This document shows positions 39,501 to 51,236 of a stretch of DNA of 64,000 nucleotides, one piece after another. Below the pieces are notes generated by a model. It ran no database searches and was not told the DNA's origin. It worked only from the letters and a program-made list of their open reading frames with translations. The translations under genes were made by a program, and so were the position numbers. The stretch's first letter is position 1, and each line of letters begins with the position of its first letter. The stretch spans positions 21,288,131 through 21,352,130 of the forward strand of contig OZ023206.1 of NCBI GenBank assembly GCA_963995525.1, written 5' to 3'. This DNA comes from Escarpia spicata. Taxonomy: Eukaryota; Annelida; Polychaeta; Sabellida; Siboglinidae.

Positions 39501-42500
39501 TTAACCATTGGTTAAGGGTTCTTTCCGGTTTTAGGGTTTGTACCTTACGTTAAACAGACATAAATCAATCGTTCGTAACATGATGCATATTTTCTATGAT
39601 TGCTCCAAGGACTGCTGACCACTTGGGATGTTTTATGGGATGTTTTACATATGCAAAAAAACTTTTCAAAATTTACTTCATAACAAACATCATTTACATA
39701 TACTTCGGGAAACAATATTCTGCATGTATTGTCAACCAGAGGGTGAGCATCTTTTGCAAGATTCCTCACAGGTGTTCGTACCAGACATTCAATAATATAA
39801 TATGCCAGTTTTATTGTTCATTTTTACTAGATTACTGTATAAAGCTCACAATTAAATATTTGTATAAATAATTAGTAATGTAAATCTGTAGTTATACAAT
39901 GTAATATATTATAGGTAAATGCAAAAATTGCAAAAATTCGAAACTGGTGTAATATGTTGAGTAACTACCTTTGATATTTAAGTAATTCTTGAATGTTATG
40001 ATCTTGTTTTATTTTCAGCCAAGTGTATGCTGATATTGGCGGTTCAGACCCAGAAAGGATGGCTCCGCCCCGGGTTGCTGAGTACGTTGAGAATATCTTC
40101 AAGGACACATGCATTAAGGTATCACATGTCGTTGATGATTGGCAGGAAAGGAAGATATGTTGGTAGAGTTTTTGAATTTGTTTATGTTTTCTGTCTCCAA
40201 AATTGAAGTTTTTACAATATAAAGTGATTTTTTGGCAAGTTCTAAGTTTTGTCGTATTTCTGATTGCAGTGTAATGGAAAGAAAATATTGTATGGCTAGA
40301 AACTAATTAAGATGTTCCAAGTTAACTGGAAATCCTTGAATTAGTTTTAAATGAAGGTCAGGGCAATGGCAAATGGCAATGGTAAACATTCCCAGCATTC
40401 AGTTCTCTGTCACTAGAAATATTGAGTGGCGAACCATTCTCCACAGGACACTACTGCGAGAACATGTTTTTAAATATCACAATGGTGAAAGCTCCAGCCC
40501 CTGGTTTGTTCCTAGGGTGACGTAAGGTAGTATATTCTAATTAAGCTCAAATGTTTTAACTGTCATCCTCAAAAGTAAGTTGTTTTTGGCATGGACTTAT
40601 TTTTAATGGAAGCCTGTCAAAGCATTGAAATGGCTTGCAATTTTATAGTTATTCAAACATGCAAACCATGTGATTTGATTTGCAGGTGCGAGTGGTGTCA
40701 GACCCAAAAGCCTTGAGCAAGGAGTACCCCCTTCTCATGGCCGTCAACCGAGCCACCAAGGGTAGGTAATCATATCACTTGTCGCCAGCCACAAACCAAT
40801 ATATGCCCTTCCACCATGAAATGAGTCTCGCTGCATCAACACCATATCAAATAAAAAGTGAAAAGCACTGAGCAGTCCTAAGTAAGCAGTGCTATGTAAG
40901 GTCTTCTCTAGACACTGCGCTATGTAAGGTCTTCTCTAGACACTGCGCTATGTAAGGTCTTCTCTAGACACTGCACTGTGTAAGGTCTTCTCTAGACACT
41001 GCGCTATGTAAGGTCTTCTCTAGACACTGCGCTATGTAAGGTCTTCTCTAGACATTGCGCTATGTAAGGTCTTCTCTAGACACTGCGCTGTGTAAGGTCT
41101 TCTCTAGACACTGCACTGTGTAAGGTCTTCTCTAGACACTGCGCTGTGTAAGGTCTTCTCTAGACACTATGCTATGTAAGGTCTTCTCTAGACACTGCGC
41201 TATGTAAGGTCTTCTCTAGACACTGCGCTATGTAAGGTCTTCTCTAGACACTGCGCTATGTAAGGTCTTCTCTAGACACTGCGCTGTGTAAGGTCTTCTC
41301 TAGACACTGCGCTATGTAAGGTCTTCTCTAGACACTGCGCTATGTAAGGTCTTCTCTAGACACTGCGCTATGTAAGGTCTTCTCTAGACACTGCACTGTG
41401 TAAGGTCTTCTCTAGACACTGCGCTATGTAAGGTCTTCTCTAGACACTGCGCTATGTAAGGTCTTCTCTAGACACTGCGCTATGTAAAGTCTTCTCTAGA
41501 CACTGCGCTGTGTAAGGTCTTCTCTAGACACTGCACTGTGTAAGGTCTTCTCTAGACACTATGCTATGTAAGGTCTTCTCTAGACACTGCGCTATGTAAG
41601 GTCTTCTCTAGACACTGCGCTATGTAAGGTCTTCTCTAGACACTGCGCTATGTAAGGTCTTCTCTAGACACTGCGCTGTGTAAGGTTTTCTCTAGACACT
41701 GCACTGTGTAAGGTCTTCTCTAGACACTGTGCTATGTAAGGTCTTCTCTAGACACTGCGCTATGTAAGGTCTTCTCTAGACACTGCGCTACGTAAGAATT
41801 TCTCTAGACACTGCGCTACGTAAGGTCTTCTCTAGACACTGCGCTACGTAAGGTCTTCTCTAGACACTGCGCTATGTAAGAACTTCTCTAGACACTGCGC
41901 TATGTAAGAACTTCTCTAGACACTGCGCTACGTAAGGTCTTCTCTAGACACTGCGCTGTGTAAGGTCTTCTCTAGACACTGCGCTATGTAAGGTCTTCTC
42001 TAGACACTGCGCTATGTAAGAACTCCTCTAGACACTGCGCTATGTAAGGTCTTCTCTAGACACTGCGCTATGTAAGGTCTTCTCTTTACATTTTCATTTA
42101 GGCACTTCACTTGTGTGTCTTGGTGTGTTACAGCCGTGGAGCGACAGACTGCCCGTGTCATCCACCTCGAGTACTTTGACACAGAACACCCCGTCGACAC
42201 AACCCTCATGATTGTTGGAAAGGTACTGTATCTCCATAACGGTAACTCGGATGCACTGGATGTGCTTCTCCTCTTACTAGGCTCCTCCTACTTTTATTCG
42301 TTTGTTTCGACCTTTGGCAGTGCATTTTAAAACAAAAAAGTTAGTGTGTGAAACATGTTCATGAAAATGTGATAACACAACCACACGTATTACCTTCAGG
42401 GTTGTGTAATTTTTATAGAATCCGTCCAGTTTTGGTCCTAGGATGAACTAGTCTGAGCAGGAACTCAAATAATTTACTCAATTGTAACATCGCAAGTTCA

Positions 42501-45500
42501 TTAAAAGGCATAACTAAATTTGTTATGTAAAATTTACTAATGTCCATGTGTATTGCGTTCAGGGAGTGACCTACGACACCGGTGGTGCTGATATCAAGTA
42601 CGGCGGTGCCATGGCTGGCATGCATCGTGATAAATGCGGCGCAGCATTTGTCGCCAGTTTGTTCAAGGTCAGTTGTAGCGATCGCACAAAAGAATTGTTT
42701 AACCTGTATCACAATGATATGTCTTTGATGTGCTAAAATTATGTAGTCGTGCCATTCATTTGATTAAAGCATATTTAAATTCATCCAGTGGGTTGAAAAT
42801 TGAAATTGTTTTCTGCTCGAAATGGTCCCTTGTATGAAATGATTCCTTATATGAGATGGCCCCTTGCATGTAATTGTCCCTTGTATGAAATGATCCATTA
42901 CATGAAGTGGTCCATTGTATGAAATAGACCCTTACATGAGATGGTCCCTTGTTGCAGTTGCTGGCCCACTGGAAGCCAAGGGGGCTCAAGGTTATAGGGG
43001 CCATGTCCATGGTTCGCAACAGTGTCGGCTCAGGTGGGTCTTGGGGACCGTGTCACAATCACAACAGTCTTAGGGACCGTATCAGAATAATATCAGTGTC
43101 ATATAAATATTGTCAACTAATGTGACATCGAGAAAGTGTAACGAATTAAAATAGTGTATGACATGTCAGTTTCGGTGTGATTTTTTAATTAATTTTCTAT
43201 GCCGGTGTCGTATATGAACTAAATATTGTAAAATAATGTAACATCTAGAAAGGACAGGTTAGATTACAGTGTATGGTGTGTAAATTTATATGTTTTTTGT
43301 ATTAATGTATTAATAAGTGTGACTGAAAAAGGAGAACTGAAAATAGAAGCGAAGGAAAAGTGGGAGATTACAAGGCAAGATTAGCATTAAGAGAGGTTTC
43401 GAACGGGCAGGAGTGGACAGCCGAGAGTTGGAGAGAATGGCAGAGGATTGCGATAGACAGAGACAACTCATCGAGAACACTGAGGGAGGCAGTCTGTTCA
43501 TTTTTATTGCAAACTATGTTATACAATGTACGTATTCTAACATACCTTCCAATTGTTTTCAAGAAGATTACAGCTTTTGAATTCTACATTTCAGTGTTTA
43601 CAAGAAACACTGAGTGGTCACTCCAATTCCCGAATAGCGAGCTTGAATAATTCTGAAAAGGTCATGACCTTACAGGGATGTGATGCACATACATCTCATT
43701 ACTAATCAAACCCGAGGCCATACCTACGGAAGCGGTGTGTGTAAATAAACTGAACATACAACTTCCCTCTAAGTGATGTGGAATCACAAGGGAAGGAAAA
43801 GTAATGATTTTACTAGATTTGTGATCACATTTATTGACTTGTTCTCTAGAGGCGTACGTCAGTGACGAGCTGTTCACATCGCGTGCAGGCGTGCGCGTGC
43901 GTATCGGCAACACGGACGCTGAGGGTCGCATGGCAATGGCTGATGTCCTCTGTGAGATGAAGGAACGGGTAAGAGATTTGTTACTGTGTTACATTGTCAC
44001 AGTGTTTGAGTGTTACGTTGTTACTGTGTTACATTGTCAGTGTTTGAGGGTTACATTGTTGCTCTGTTACATTGTCGCTGTGTTACATTTCCACTGTGTT
44101 ACGTTGTTACTGTGTTACGTTGTCACTGTGTTACGTTGTCACTGTGTTACGTTGTCACTGTGTTACATTGTCACTGTGTTACATTGTCACTGTGTTACAT
44201 TGTCAGTGTTTGAGGGTTACATTGTCGCTGTGTTACATTGTCGCTGTGTTATATTGTCGCTGTGTTACATTGTCACTGGGTTACATTGTTACTGTGTTAC
44301 ATTGTCACTTTGTTACATTTTCACTGTGTTACATTATCACCTAGTTACATTGTCGCTGTGTTACATTATTACCTTGTCATTGTGTTACATTATCACAGTA
44401 TTTCATCATTATCAGAAAAAACAAAAGTAGTTTTATTCAGTTACGTAGTTAGATATTTGCAATGCCACCAAATTGTAGAGTGACTAGTGACTCACAGATG
44501 GTGCCACTGAATGGATTTATTATAAAAGGTATGCAGTGGTGATAACTGCTGACCTTGTTTTGTTGCCCCATGGGTGGGTGAAAACTTGTTACTGTTCCAC
44601 AAAAGATCATGTGTCATTACATTCGTAAACAACTGTTTAGATCACTAACAAGAAAGACAAAAAATGCTAAACAGATGTTATTCATACTTTGCCTGAATCT
44701 TGGCAAAAAAGTAGAGTGAAGTAATTTTAATGGTATAATTACTGCCAACACATCAACATGTACAAGGTTTCATGATCATCGTTCAATGAGCAGCTGAAAT
44801 ATTGATGAGAAATGCATTTCCAAAACAATTTCCTTGAATTCTGAATGTCGATATTTTGAGACTGAAACAAATCAAATTCTGTGTTATTCATTTGCTAAAG
44901 TCATCTTATACTTAAAACATTTTCATGATTGTGCTCTGAAAAATAGTTAATTCTAACAAACTTCTTTAACACATGTGTTAATGTACATTTATTGAGTAGT
45001 TTTTTTAGTCTTGTGTTTTTGTTCCAGGCCCTCAACGAGACGAACCCTGTCCTCTTCACTGTCGCCACTCTCACAGGTCATGTGATCCGTTGCTATGGCG
45101 AGAACTATGGCGTACGTTATACATATGATATACATACGTTATACACCTACATATAATATGTAGCTATAGCTCTTCTTATTTACAGCGTTGTGTAACTATA
45201 TATATATATACATATATGTATACACACTTATATATATATATACGCTGTTCATATATGTTAATTGCATTTACTGTAGTTAATCTTTTTATTTTCTGAATAA
45301 TTGTGGACATCTGCGTGTCTTCATATGGAGTTTACTTAGCAACAAAACTATTTTCTTTTAAATTGCTACACATTTGTGGTTTAATTTTGTACTTGTGTGA
45401 CGAACACAATATAATAACGTACTTTATAACAAAAATGCATGTGAAGCAAATCTCTACTAAAACACAGCCATACCCTGTCGACATTTAAACAAACTGTATG

Positions 45501-47761
45501 ATGTCGCAGGTGTGGGATGTGGCGATTGATCACTCTCAGTTTCAACCCCGCATATGTGGAACACTCTTCCATAAGAATTAAAGACAGTTATCGTGCTGGC
45601 CACATCCAAGTGACTTAAACCTCATCCGTGTAGCATTCAACATTATAGCCAAGTGTGGGAACTCAAACGTAATAGTGTTTTAAAGTAATTTATTATTATC
45701 TAACTACATGGTAACTTATTTATGTCTTACGATGTTCATATTATATCACGTTTTAATTAATGTTATCTTCATTTACCACAATCTTATTTGCCTATGCGTT
45801 ATGCACCACGGTTTTAGCAATTTATCATAATTTATTTAACTAGCTAGTTGTAGATTTCACATATTGATGTATTTTTGAATGGACTTTTGTCTAGATTTAT
45901 GGCACTCTACAAGTTGACTTATTGTGTTATTAATATTTTGCCAAATTCGAGGTGTGCTATAGAATGGCAGATATTAGAGATGAGAAAATCTGATGTCTTG
46001 ATACCGGTACTCATGATGAGAGATATGTTCACCTGGCGGTGTTGTGGTTGCAGGCCGTGGTGGCCAATGGTCCAGCGCAGAAGGCCGGAGTGGTCAACAG
46101 ACTGCTCGGGGCCAGTGAAGTGTCCGGAGACCCACTCGAACACTCCAAGCTGAGACGGGAGGTAAGTGACAGTCGTCAGTGATTGACATCTGTCAAACAG
46201 TGATGGAAAGTAAATCGATAATGTTACCAGCCACTGAGTGAAACATGTCTTATTGCATGTTGACACTGTTGTGGATATGAGAACTGGGGTTGGTGGGTGA
46301 TGTCTTGGCAATCATGTCACGAATCTTGCAGCTAAGGCTGCAGTTTTTTAAGCCATTATTTATCGCCCAAAGTCACAATTCCCACACCACTGGTGGTTGG
46401 AACTAATACAAAATGCCTTGTTTTTTCTTTGTGTATGCAAGAAACCACCTCTTACTTAGGTTCAGGTTGAGACTGCAGTTACAAATCATCACTGTACGAT
46501 AAAACGCAACGCATTAAATGTACAGACGCCACGGGCTGTTTGATAACTTTCCTGTGGTGATTAGAGTGAACAGTTGCTTACAATTTTGTCCGATAAATTG
46601 AAGCATTACGGATGTTTACATCACTGTCACTGATATGACACATTGTAGTTGCGTGTTCTGCGTTCGCTATAAAAATGTCTCAAAAACCTGGTTGCCTTGT
46701 TTTAATTTGAGACAAATAACTTTGTTGCAAGTTTGCAGACGTCCTTTGTTCCCAGTGACTGATATATCTGACTAAAACTGTATCTAAGAGATCCAGCAAA
46801 ATATCAAAAGGCAGCAGATACTAAGACCCAGCAGAAACCGTGATGGTGATTATGCCGTTGGTGTTCCAGGACTACGAGTTCCATGCAGGCAAGTCTGAGT
46901 GTGAGGACATCATCCAGAGCGGGGGGAAGCCTTCGACCATGACTGACCGTGGCCACCAGTCTCCGGCCGCCTTCCTCATCATGGCCTCGGGACTTGACAA
47001 GGTACCGGCAGTGGCACGGAAACTAAATTAACATTGGGGGGCTGCCGTAGCTTCAGCACCACTCCGATCATGACATCGGAAGATGGAGAGGGTGCTGTTA
47101 AAAAATTGGCCACAGCCGCCAGCGTCGCAAAAAAAGCACCTTAACCTTGCATAACACCTCCATTTGCACCCGCCCTTGACGCTCGTCAAAACAAAAAAAT
47201 TCGCACTCACATTTACTGGGGGAATAGAACCATATGTCTGCCCCCCAGCAAAATTGTCCTGTTTCCGCACCTATGGCTAATGGTCAGACTTTGTGACAAA
47301 ATTTAACGGGAGGTCTTTTACCGTGACAACTGTGTATTCGGACATAATCTGTATCTCGGGCACCAAACTTCCAGGGATTAATTTACGACTTCGCAGAAGA
47401 AACGTAACATCTACTGGGTATATTTTTTTTAAATTCTCCGTTAGAAAAATACGAGTTATTAAAGTCACCAATTCACGAGTCCTTTTACCTTCATAATGTG
47501 TCAAGATGAACATTTCGATTAATTTATTTAACTTGATTGCACATTTTAACAATATTCACCTGTCGTTGATTGCAGCATGGCCTAGACTCCGCCACTGTGC
47601 TGCCGTTCTGTCACCTTGACATCGCGGGATCGTCGGGGCTGCCCCCCAAACCCCCTACCGGCTCGCCCCTGGTTGCGTTTGCCCACGCGTTTGTCTTGAA
47701 CCGAGAGTCGCCATCGACGGCCGTACCAGAAGAACAGGAACACCTGCTCTACAATATGTAA
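21516..47761 (+). CDS. M17 leucyl-aminopeptidase-like protein, 16 exons, 541 aa
   Basis: Exons: 21516-21529, 28235-28370, 36501-36566, 37099-37181, 38330-38438, 39166-39308, 40019-40118, 40686-40761, 42134-42222, 42563-42667, 42958-43033, 43850-43968, 45028-45111, 46054-46161, 46870-47001, 47576-47761. Every junction is GT-AG, phases agree, and the total is 1626 nt ending in TAA. The protein belongs to peptidase family M17, closest in feel to C. elegans W07G4.4, Drosophila granny smith and NPEPL1; such enzymes are hexameric two-metal aminopeptidases. Residues matching bovine LAP ligands and catalytic groups are all present: K272 (VGKG), D277 (YDTGG), K284, D295, D355 and E357 (NTDAEGR), R359. 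Residues 1-240 form the variable N-domain. There is no signal peptide, so it is probably cytosolic. Exon 1 is the least certain part; from exon 2 onward I am confident. A poly(A) signal follows at 48369. Confidence 0.9.
28378..28975 (+). repeat. 32-bp pyrimidine-rich minisatellite in intron 2
   Basis: About 18 degenerate copies of a unit such as 'cagtcttgcccaagtccc' plus 'attcttccccatca' begin seven bases after the exon 2 donor 'gtaagt'. Some late copies are shortened. The open frame from exon 2 (28197-28895) runs into it only because stops happen to be absent. Confidence 0.9.
29502..30825. mobile_element. Non-autonomous hAT-like DNA transposon, copy 1
   Basis: This 1.32-kb element starts 'cagcggtgcac' and ends 'ttatttctatcgctg', with CAG...CTG termini. 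It carries several sub-terminal copies of 'ggacaagt'/'acttgtcc' in both orientations near each end. It is flanked by the direct repeat 'actag' (29497-29501 and 30826-30830). A second full copy lies at 33557-35010. No transposase is encoded. The CAG terminus, and the 'cagtgttcgaaata' start of copy 2, resemble hAT elements, but the 5-6 bp target duplications differ from the classic 8 bp, so the family is an inference. Confidence 0.75.
30970..31463. mobile_element. Foldback/MITE-like element with long terminal inverted repeats
   Basis: The left arm (about 30970-31130) includes 'gtttcaggctgtacc', 'attgcaatcgcagaattt', 'atatcactgtaaagataat' and 'aactttttgagttatt'. The right arm (about 31310-31463) is its reverse complement: 'aataactcaaaaagttaac', 'attatctttacggtgatat', 'aaattccgtgattgcaatt', 'ggtagtctgaaac'. 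A third partial copy of the 'cacagtaaagataataat' block sits inside (31160-31185). There is no coding capacity. It lies in intron 2 of the aminopeptidase. Confidence 0.75.
32418..32502 (-). pseudogene. tRNA-like sequence (pseudogene or SINE head)
   Basis: The minus strand reads 'gtcctgctagctcagttgg' (A-box-like, 'TAGCTCAGTTGG'), then, after an anticodon-like region of unusual length, 'gccggttcaatcctgacacc' (B-box-like 'GGTTCAATCC'). The acceptor ends pair poorly (GGTCCTG against TGACACC), so I do not call a functional tRNA. It lies in intron 2 on the opposite strand. Confidence 0.45.
33557..35010. mobile_element. Non-autonomous hAT-like DNA transposon, copy 2
   Basis: Same family and orientation as 29502-30825, and about 130 bp longer. 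It starts 'cagtgttcgaaatagcactt' and ends 'ggcttatttctatcgctg'. It is flanked by 'caggta' on both sides (33551-33556 and 35011-35016). The insert that lengthens it includes a (TA)n run at 34559-34576. Shared blocks include 'tgatttttggcccggacaag' near the start and 'ttggtggacaagtagatttc' near the end. No protein is encoded. Confidence 0.75.
35017..36490 (+). other. Remainder of intron 2, no feature recognised
   Basis: AT-rich intron sequence between the second transposon and exon 3. I see no open frame with support, no RNA gene and no clear repeat. It ends with the acceptor 'cttgcctccag' before 36501. Confidence 0.5.
36885..36975 (+). repeat. Dispersed G-run repeat in intron 3
   Basis: Carries 'cttcagcaccacccagtcag', then 'aagacagaggggggggggagg' and 'ggtgctgttgaatatt'. 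It is the same family as 13105-13200 and 47035-47130. The 'cagcacc' and 'ggtgctg' halves can pair with each other. It lies 130 bp upstream of exon 4. Confidence 0.7.
37989..38329 (+). mobile_element. tRNA-derived SINE whose tail forms the exon 5 splice acceptor
   Basis: The head has an A-box-like 'tggcatggtggttagagcg' and a B-box-like 'ggtgtcgaacc'. The body carries 'ttgggcaagttcgttcac', 'tacattgctccagttcactc' and 'gggagtaaagtgtaaaagc'. The tail is 'gtgctgcataagaactta' followed by 'cctttacctttttcag', and coding exon 5 starts at 38330. Related copies lie at 1550-1715 (3' half) and 60365-60570 (5' part). The SINE is in the same orientation as the host gene. Confidence 0.8.
40845..42090 (+). repeat. 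28-bp minisatellite (about 43 copies) grown from a SINE tail, intron 8
   Basis: The array starts with a SINE-tail-like sequence ('aaaagcactgagcagtcc', then 'gtgctatgtaag') and continues as about 43 units of 28 bp: 'taaggtcttctctagacact' plus 'gcgctatg'. Variants read 'tgcgctatgtaagaactt', which recreates the SINE tail. Every unit contains 'cttctctag|a', which looks like a 3' splice site. The next true acceptor is 'gtgtgttacag' before 42134. Confidence 0.95.
42563..42667 (+). CDS. Catalytic exon 10 of the M17 aminopeptidase
   Basis: This 35-codon exon encodes residues 273-307, including 'GVTYDTGGADIK' and 'MAGMHRDKCGAA'. By alignment to bovine lens LAP it provides metal ligands D277 and D295 and catalytic K284. 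The preceding lysine ligand K272 is the last codon of exon 9, so this intron splits the VGK-G motif. Confidence 0.9.
42835..42957 (+). repeat. 18-bp degenerate repeat abutting the exon 11 acceptor
   Basis: About seven units of the form 'tggtcccttgtatgaaa' (variants cattacatgaag, cttatatgag) run right up to the splice acceptor. The last unit, 'tggtcccttg', is continuous with 'ttgcag' at 42957. Confidence 0.8.
43850..43968 (+). CDS. Catalytic exon 12 of the M17 aminopeptidase (NTDAEGR)
   Basis: Encodes residues 333-372 with the family signature 'NTDAEGR': metal ligands D355 and E357, and R359, which binds the bicarbonate thought to act as general base in LAPs. It is preceded by acceptor 'ttgttctctag' and followed by donor 'gtaaga'. 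Confidence 0.9.
43983..44400 (+). repeat. 16-bp minisatellite starting at the exon 12 donor, intron 12
   Basis: About 25 copies of 'tgtgttacattgtcac' with point variants begin within 15 bases of the donor 'gtaaga'. The periodic Cys-Val-Thr-Leu frames across it are artefacts. Confidence 0.92.
47035..47130 (+). repeat. Dispersed G-run repeat in intron 15
   Basis: Contains 'cttcagcaccactccgatca', 'tcggaagatggagagggtgc' and 'tgttaaaaaattggccac', aligning with the repeats at 13105 and 36885 but without a long G-run. It begins about 33 bases after the exon 15 donor. Confidence 0.65.
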
Positions 47762-48368
47762 TCATAGCATGCACGCATGAATACATACCTGCATGTGCAC
47801 TCTCAATTGTCACGGAAAGTATCGAAGTAGGGTTTAGATTGGCGTTATCAAAGAACACTGGTTTCCATGGCTACAATGGCCGATATGAGATCATAGCAAC
47901 ATGGTATACATTTAAATTATTACGCTAGATTTTTTATTAGGATGTAAAATTAAAATGTAATGGGAATGTGGTTTTCGGACGGGTGGTGTTTGGATTCGAA
48001 TTGGTGTGCCTTTGTTTAATAGATTATCATATACGCAGCATGTTTTTGTACTGTAGTAGAACAACTATTTTTGATGTAGTTGGATTGCACTGAAAAGAAA
48101 GCTCTATCGTGGAGGAAATACAATAGCATCCGTATTCTGCAAACTTGTGCCAAATAGTGCTTGACAGTGGTGGGGGTACGTGTGAAAAAGACGGAGTAAT
48201 TTTTAGTTAGAGATTGTAGTTTTGAATGTGTGAATTTTACTAGCAAAGTGGTTGTATTTGCAATACCAGCTGAATGAATGATGTCATGTGTTGCTCAATG
48301 ATTGTCGCACTTATTAGGAATTGCATTGTTTGTTAACACATAACATCGGGTGTGTTTCTGTAGTGTTG

Positions 48369-48374
48369 AATAAA
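48369..48374 (+). terminator. Poly(A) signal AATAAA of the aminopeptidase gene
   Basis: AATAAA lies 608 bases after the TAA stop. A G/T-containing stretch follows at 48394-48412. There may be other sites, but this is the canonical hexamer I could find downstream of the gene. Confidence 0.55.
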
Positions 48375-48479
48375 ACGTTGAAAGAGCTGAACTTATGCGG
48401 TCTTGTGAAATTAAAAGGGACAGCTTATGTTGTACCAGCCGAGTTACCCAGCATTGCTCCGGGGGAAAAGACAGTTATA

Positions 48480-49200
48480 TGTATGTGACCCGCCCCCCCA
48501 GATGCTCACCGCCCCGAATAAATTTTGAAAAAATGTAAATTGAACCACCCAAATGGGCCCAATAGATTGCACACAAAATGTCGGCCTCCTACATGCAAAA
48601 CTGATGCAGGTTAGTGCCATTTGAAAATTGTGACCCCGAAATTGTTCCTCACCCCTCGGACGAATTTCAAAAAAAGATCTAAAACTTCAGAAGTTCAGTC
48701 CAATAGGCCCGCTAGATCACATGTACACAATTTCAGCCCCATACTTGCAAAACTAACGGAGATATGGGTCCATAAACAAACAAAGAACTGCATTGTTTTA
48801 TATAAATAATAATATAAGTGTGTGTACATATCAGTGTGTAAGTCGCTACTGCGTGGACCTTCTGTCCGTTTGAGATCCGCTTAGGCCGTTGGCCATCTGT
48901 CCCCAAATTTCCAATCCACCCGCTTCCCTAACCGCCCGGTGACTTGACTCAACAAGTAGGTAGCGTCATCTTCTGGATAATTATGTCATTAATATGTGCA
49001 TCTGCTATGCACCAGGGGAATCTTTCATGTGTGCTGTGGCTTGTATCGAAAGCTTTTCGAATGAGCGTTACATGAAAATATCAACGTGGACACGAATGGC
49101 ATTCTTCTTCTTCTTCTTCCAATACACGCCTAGCCTCAACATGCTGAGGATACAGGCGGTGCCGTGGCATGGCAGGCGAACAGGAAATTTTTGTTTTGTT
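48480..49200. other. Intergenic DNA, possible old repeat
   Basis: The part at 48480-48800 has paired phrases such as 'ccaatagattgcacacaaaatgtc' and 'caataggcccgctagatcac', suggesting two diverged copies of one unit of about 145 bp. I see no gene. The LINE described next begins somewhere near 49,250. Confidence 0.35.
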
Positions 49201-49259
49201 TCTAGAATGCAATATATAAGAACACAAATTATTGTGTGAATAAACAGAAATACTTGCAG

Positions 49260-51004
49260 AAGAACTTGTTAACATCTAAAACATGGGGTAGTGCAAAGTC
49301 TGGATGTTGCTTTTAAACGCATCCAGGCTGTTTTGATTTACAATATATTGAGGGAGGGAATTCCAAAGTCGAATGGTACTGGGGAAAAAAGAATACAAGT
49401 GGTAGTTGCATCTGGAGTGAGGGATAAGGGAAGATAAGGAATGTTGTTTTCTAGTGACTACGTTTATAGGAATAAGGTTAGGTATTGGTTTGCTGGTATA
49501 CCCACTAGCTGACTAGGCCATTTGCTATCTTGTACATCATACATAGTTTTGCATCAGTTCTTCTGTCTGATAGGGATCTCCATCCTAATGTCTGGAGCAT
49601 GTCTGTTACACTGGAGGTATTGTGGTGGCGATATAAGACATATCGGGCTGCACGGCGTTGAATCATTTCTAGTTTGTTTATTTGTGTAAGGGTATAGGGA
49701 TCCCAGACAGTACAGCTGTTCTCCACGATGGGTCTGACAAAGGTGAAATAGGCCTGAGTTTTTATTTGAATTGACGGGACTTTGAGATTTCTGCGGAGGA
49801 AGCCTAGTCATCTATTTGCTTTTAGACAAATGTTATTTATGTGGGCATTCCACCGGAGATCTGAGGTTATGGTTACACCAAGATATTTTACCTGTGAAAC
49901 AGTTTCTAGTGTTTGACCATGAAGCATGTATTGATTGTTAATGACAGTTTTGTTTCTTGTTACAGGTATGACATGGCATTTTTGAAGATTGAATTCCATG
50001 TTCCAGGTTATGGCCCATTTTCCAAGTTTGTGAAGATCTTCCTGGAGCACAGCTGTATTTGTCTTAGGCTTAAGGGCTATATACATTATGGTGTCATCAG
50101 CAAAAAGTCTAACTGTAGATGTAATATTGTCTGGGATGTCATTTATATAAAAGAGGAATAGACAAGGGCCAAGTACAGAGCCTTGTGGTACTCCTGATGT
50201 TATGGGTACCTCAGAGGAGGCCTCGCCCTCTATTATAACTCTTTGAGTTATGTCTGTTAAAAACGATCGAATCCAGGAATTTGTTTTGCCTTGGATGCCA
50301 TAGTAATGGAGTTTGTAAGTCAGTTTTTTATGGCTGACCTTATCAAATGCTTTAGAGAAATCCATCACTATGACATCCGTTTGCGTGCCAGACTGCATAT
50401 GGGTAACTAAGTCATGTATGAACTGAATAAGCTGTGTCTCGCAAGATACTTGGGAGCGAAAGCCATATTGAAGATGATAAAGAATGTTGTGTGAATGTGC
50501 ATGTTTCATTATACTACTAACCAAGATATGTTCCATTAGTTTTGATGCTATGCATGTCAGGGAAATGGGCCTATAATTTGAAGCTATGTATTTTTGTCCA
50601 TTCTTGAAAATAGGTGAGACATTTGCTTTTAGCCAGTCTGTGGGGACTTCTCCTGTAGCATATGACTTCTGAAAGATTAAAGTTAGCGATGGCGCAATTT
50701 CAGCAGCCAATTCTTTTAGAATTCTTGGGTTGATGTTGTCTGGTCCTTGTGCTTTATAAGGTTTAAGATTTTGTAGGAGTTTTAGTACACCAGCTTCTGT
50801 AATTTCTATTTCTGGCATTTCTGGTAGTGTTGGATTGGGTAGTTTGGTTTCTTGGAGAGATGGGTCATCTGTAAAGACTGATTGAAACTGCTGATTTAGT
50901 ATATCCGCTTTGGCTTTAGGGTTTGAGTGTAGAATTCCATTTTGTTTGAGAGGCGATACCCCTGTGTGGTTTGTACGGCAGTGTTTCATTCTATCCAACC
51001 GCAC
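49260..51004 (-). mobile_element. CR1/Jockey-like LINE, 5'-truncated, nearly intact reverse transcriptase
   Basis: A 398-residue frame (49808-51004) holds a whole reverse transcriptase domain: 'GPDNINPRIL', 'SNYRPISLTCIASKLMEHI', 'VIVMDFSKAFDKVSHKKL', 'TSGVPQGSVLGPCLFLFYI', the catalytic 'VRLFADDTIMYI', and 'VKYLGVTITSDLRW'. Past the stop the C-terminal region continues in other frames ('ENSCTVWDPYT', 'IQRRAARYV', 'TLGWRSLSDRR'), so one or two frameshifts have occurred. Upstream of about 51,000 no endonuclease is found. The left (3') edge near 49,260 is uncertain. The frame is otherwise well preserved, so the copy is young compared with the one at 9100-10350. Confidence 0.9.
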
Positions 51005-51236
51005 TCGAACAGCTTATGCTTTGCACATATCATTTTAAATTGACTAGTGTATTTAGACAAGGATTGTGGATAATTCGTTATTTTTAAAACAAAATCACCA
51101 TGCAATGTTAGGAAACGAAGTACAAAAACTTGCATGCCAAAAACTAGGTGCACCGGCTACATCTTAGACTTAGTGACTTGTGTGCGCATTTTGGGGACTT
51201 AGAACATTTAATTAAAATCACATGCAGTAGAGTTAG

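Noticed and set aside
40892..42087. Regular 28-bp direct repeats as a CRISPR array
   Set aside because: Units are head to tail with no unique spacers, in a eukaryotic intron. The same holds for the 37-bp array at 58825-59600.
43834..44430. 198-residue frame that begins in aminopeptidase exon 12 and continues as Cys-Val-Thr-Leu repeats
   Set aside because: Only 43850-43968 is coding; a consensus donor ends the exon and the rest is the 16-bp array.
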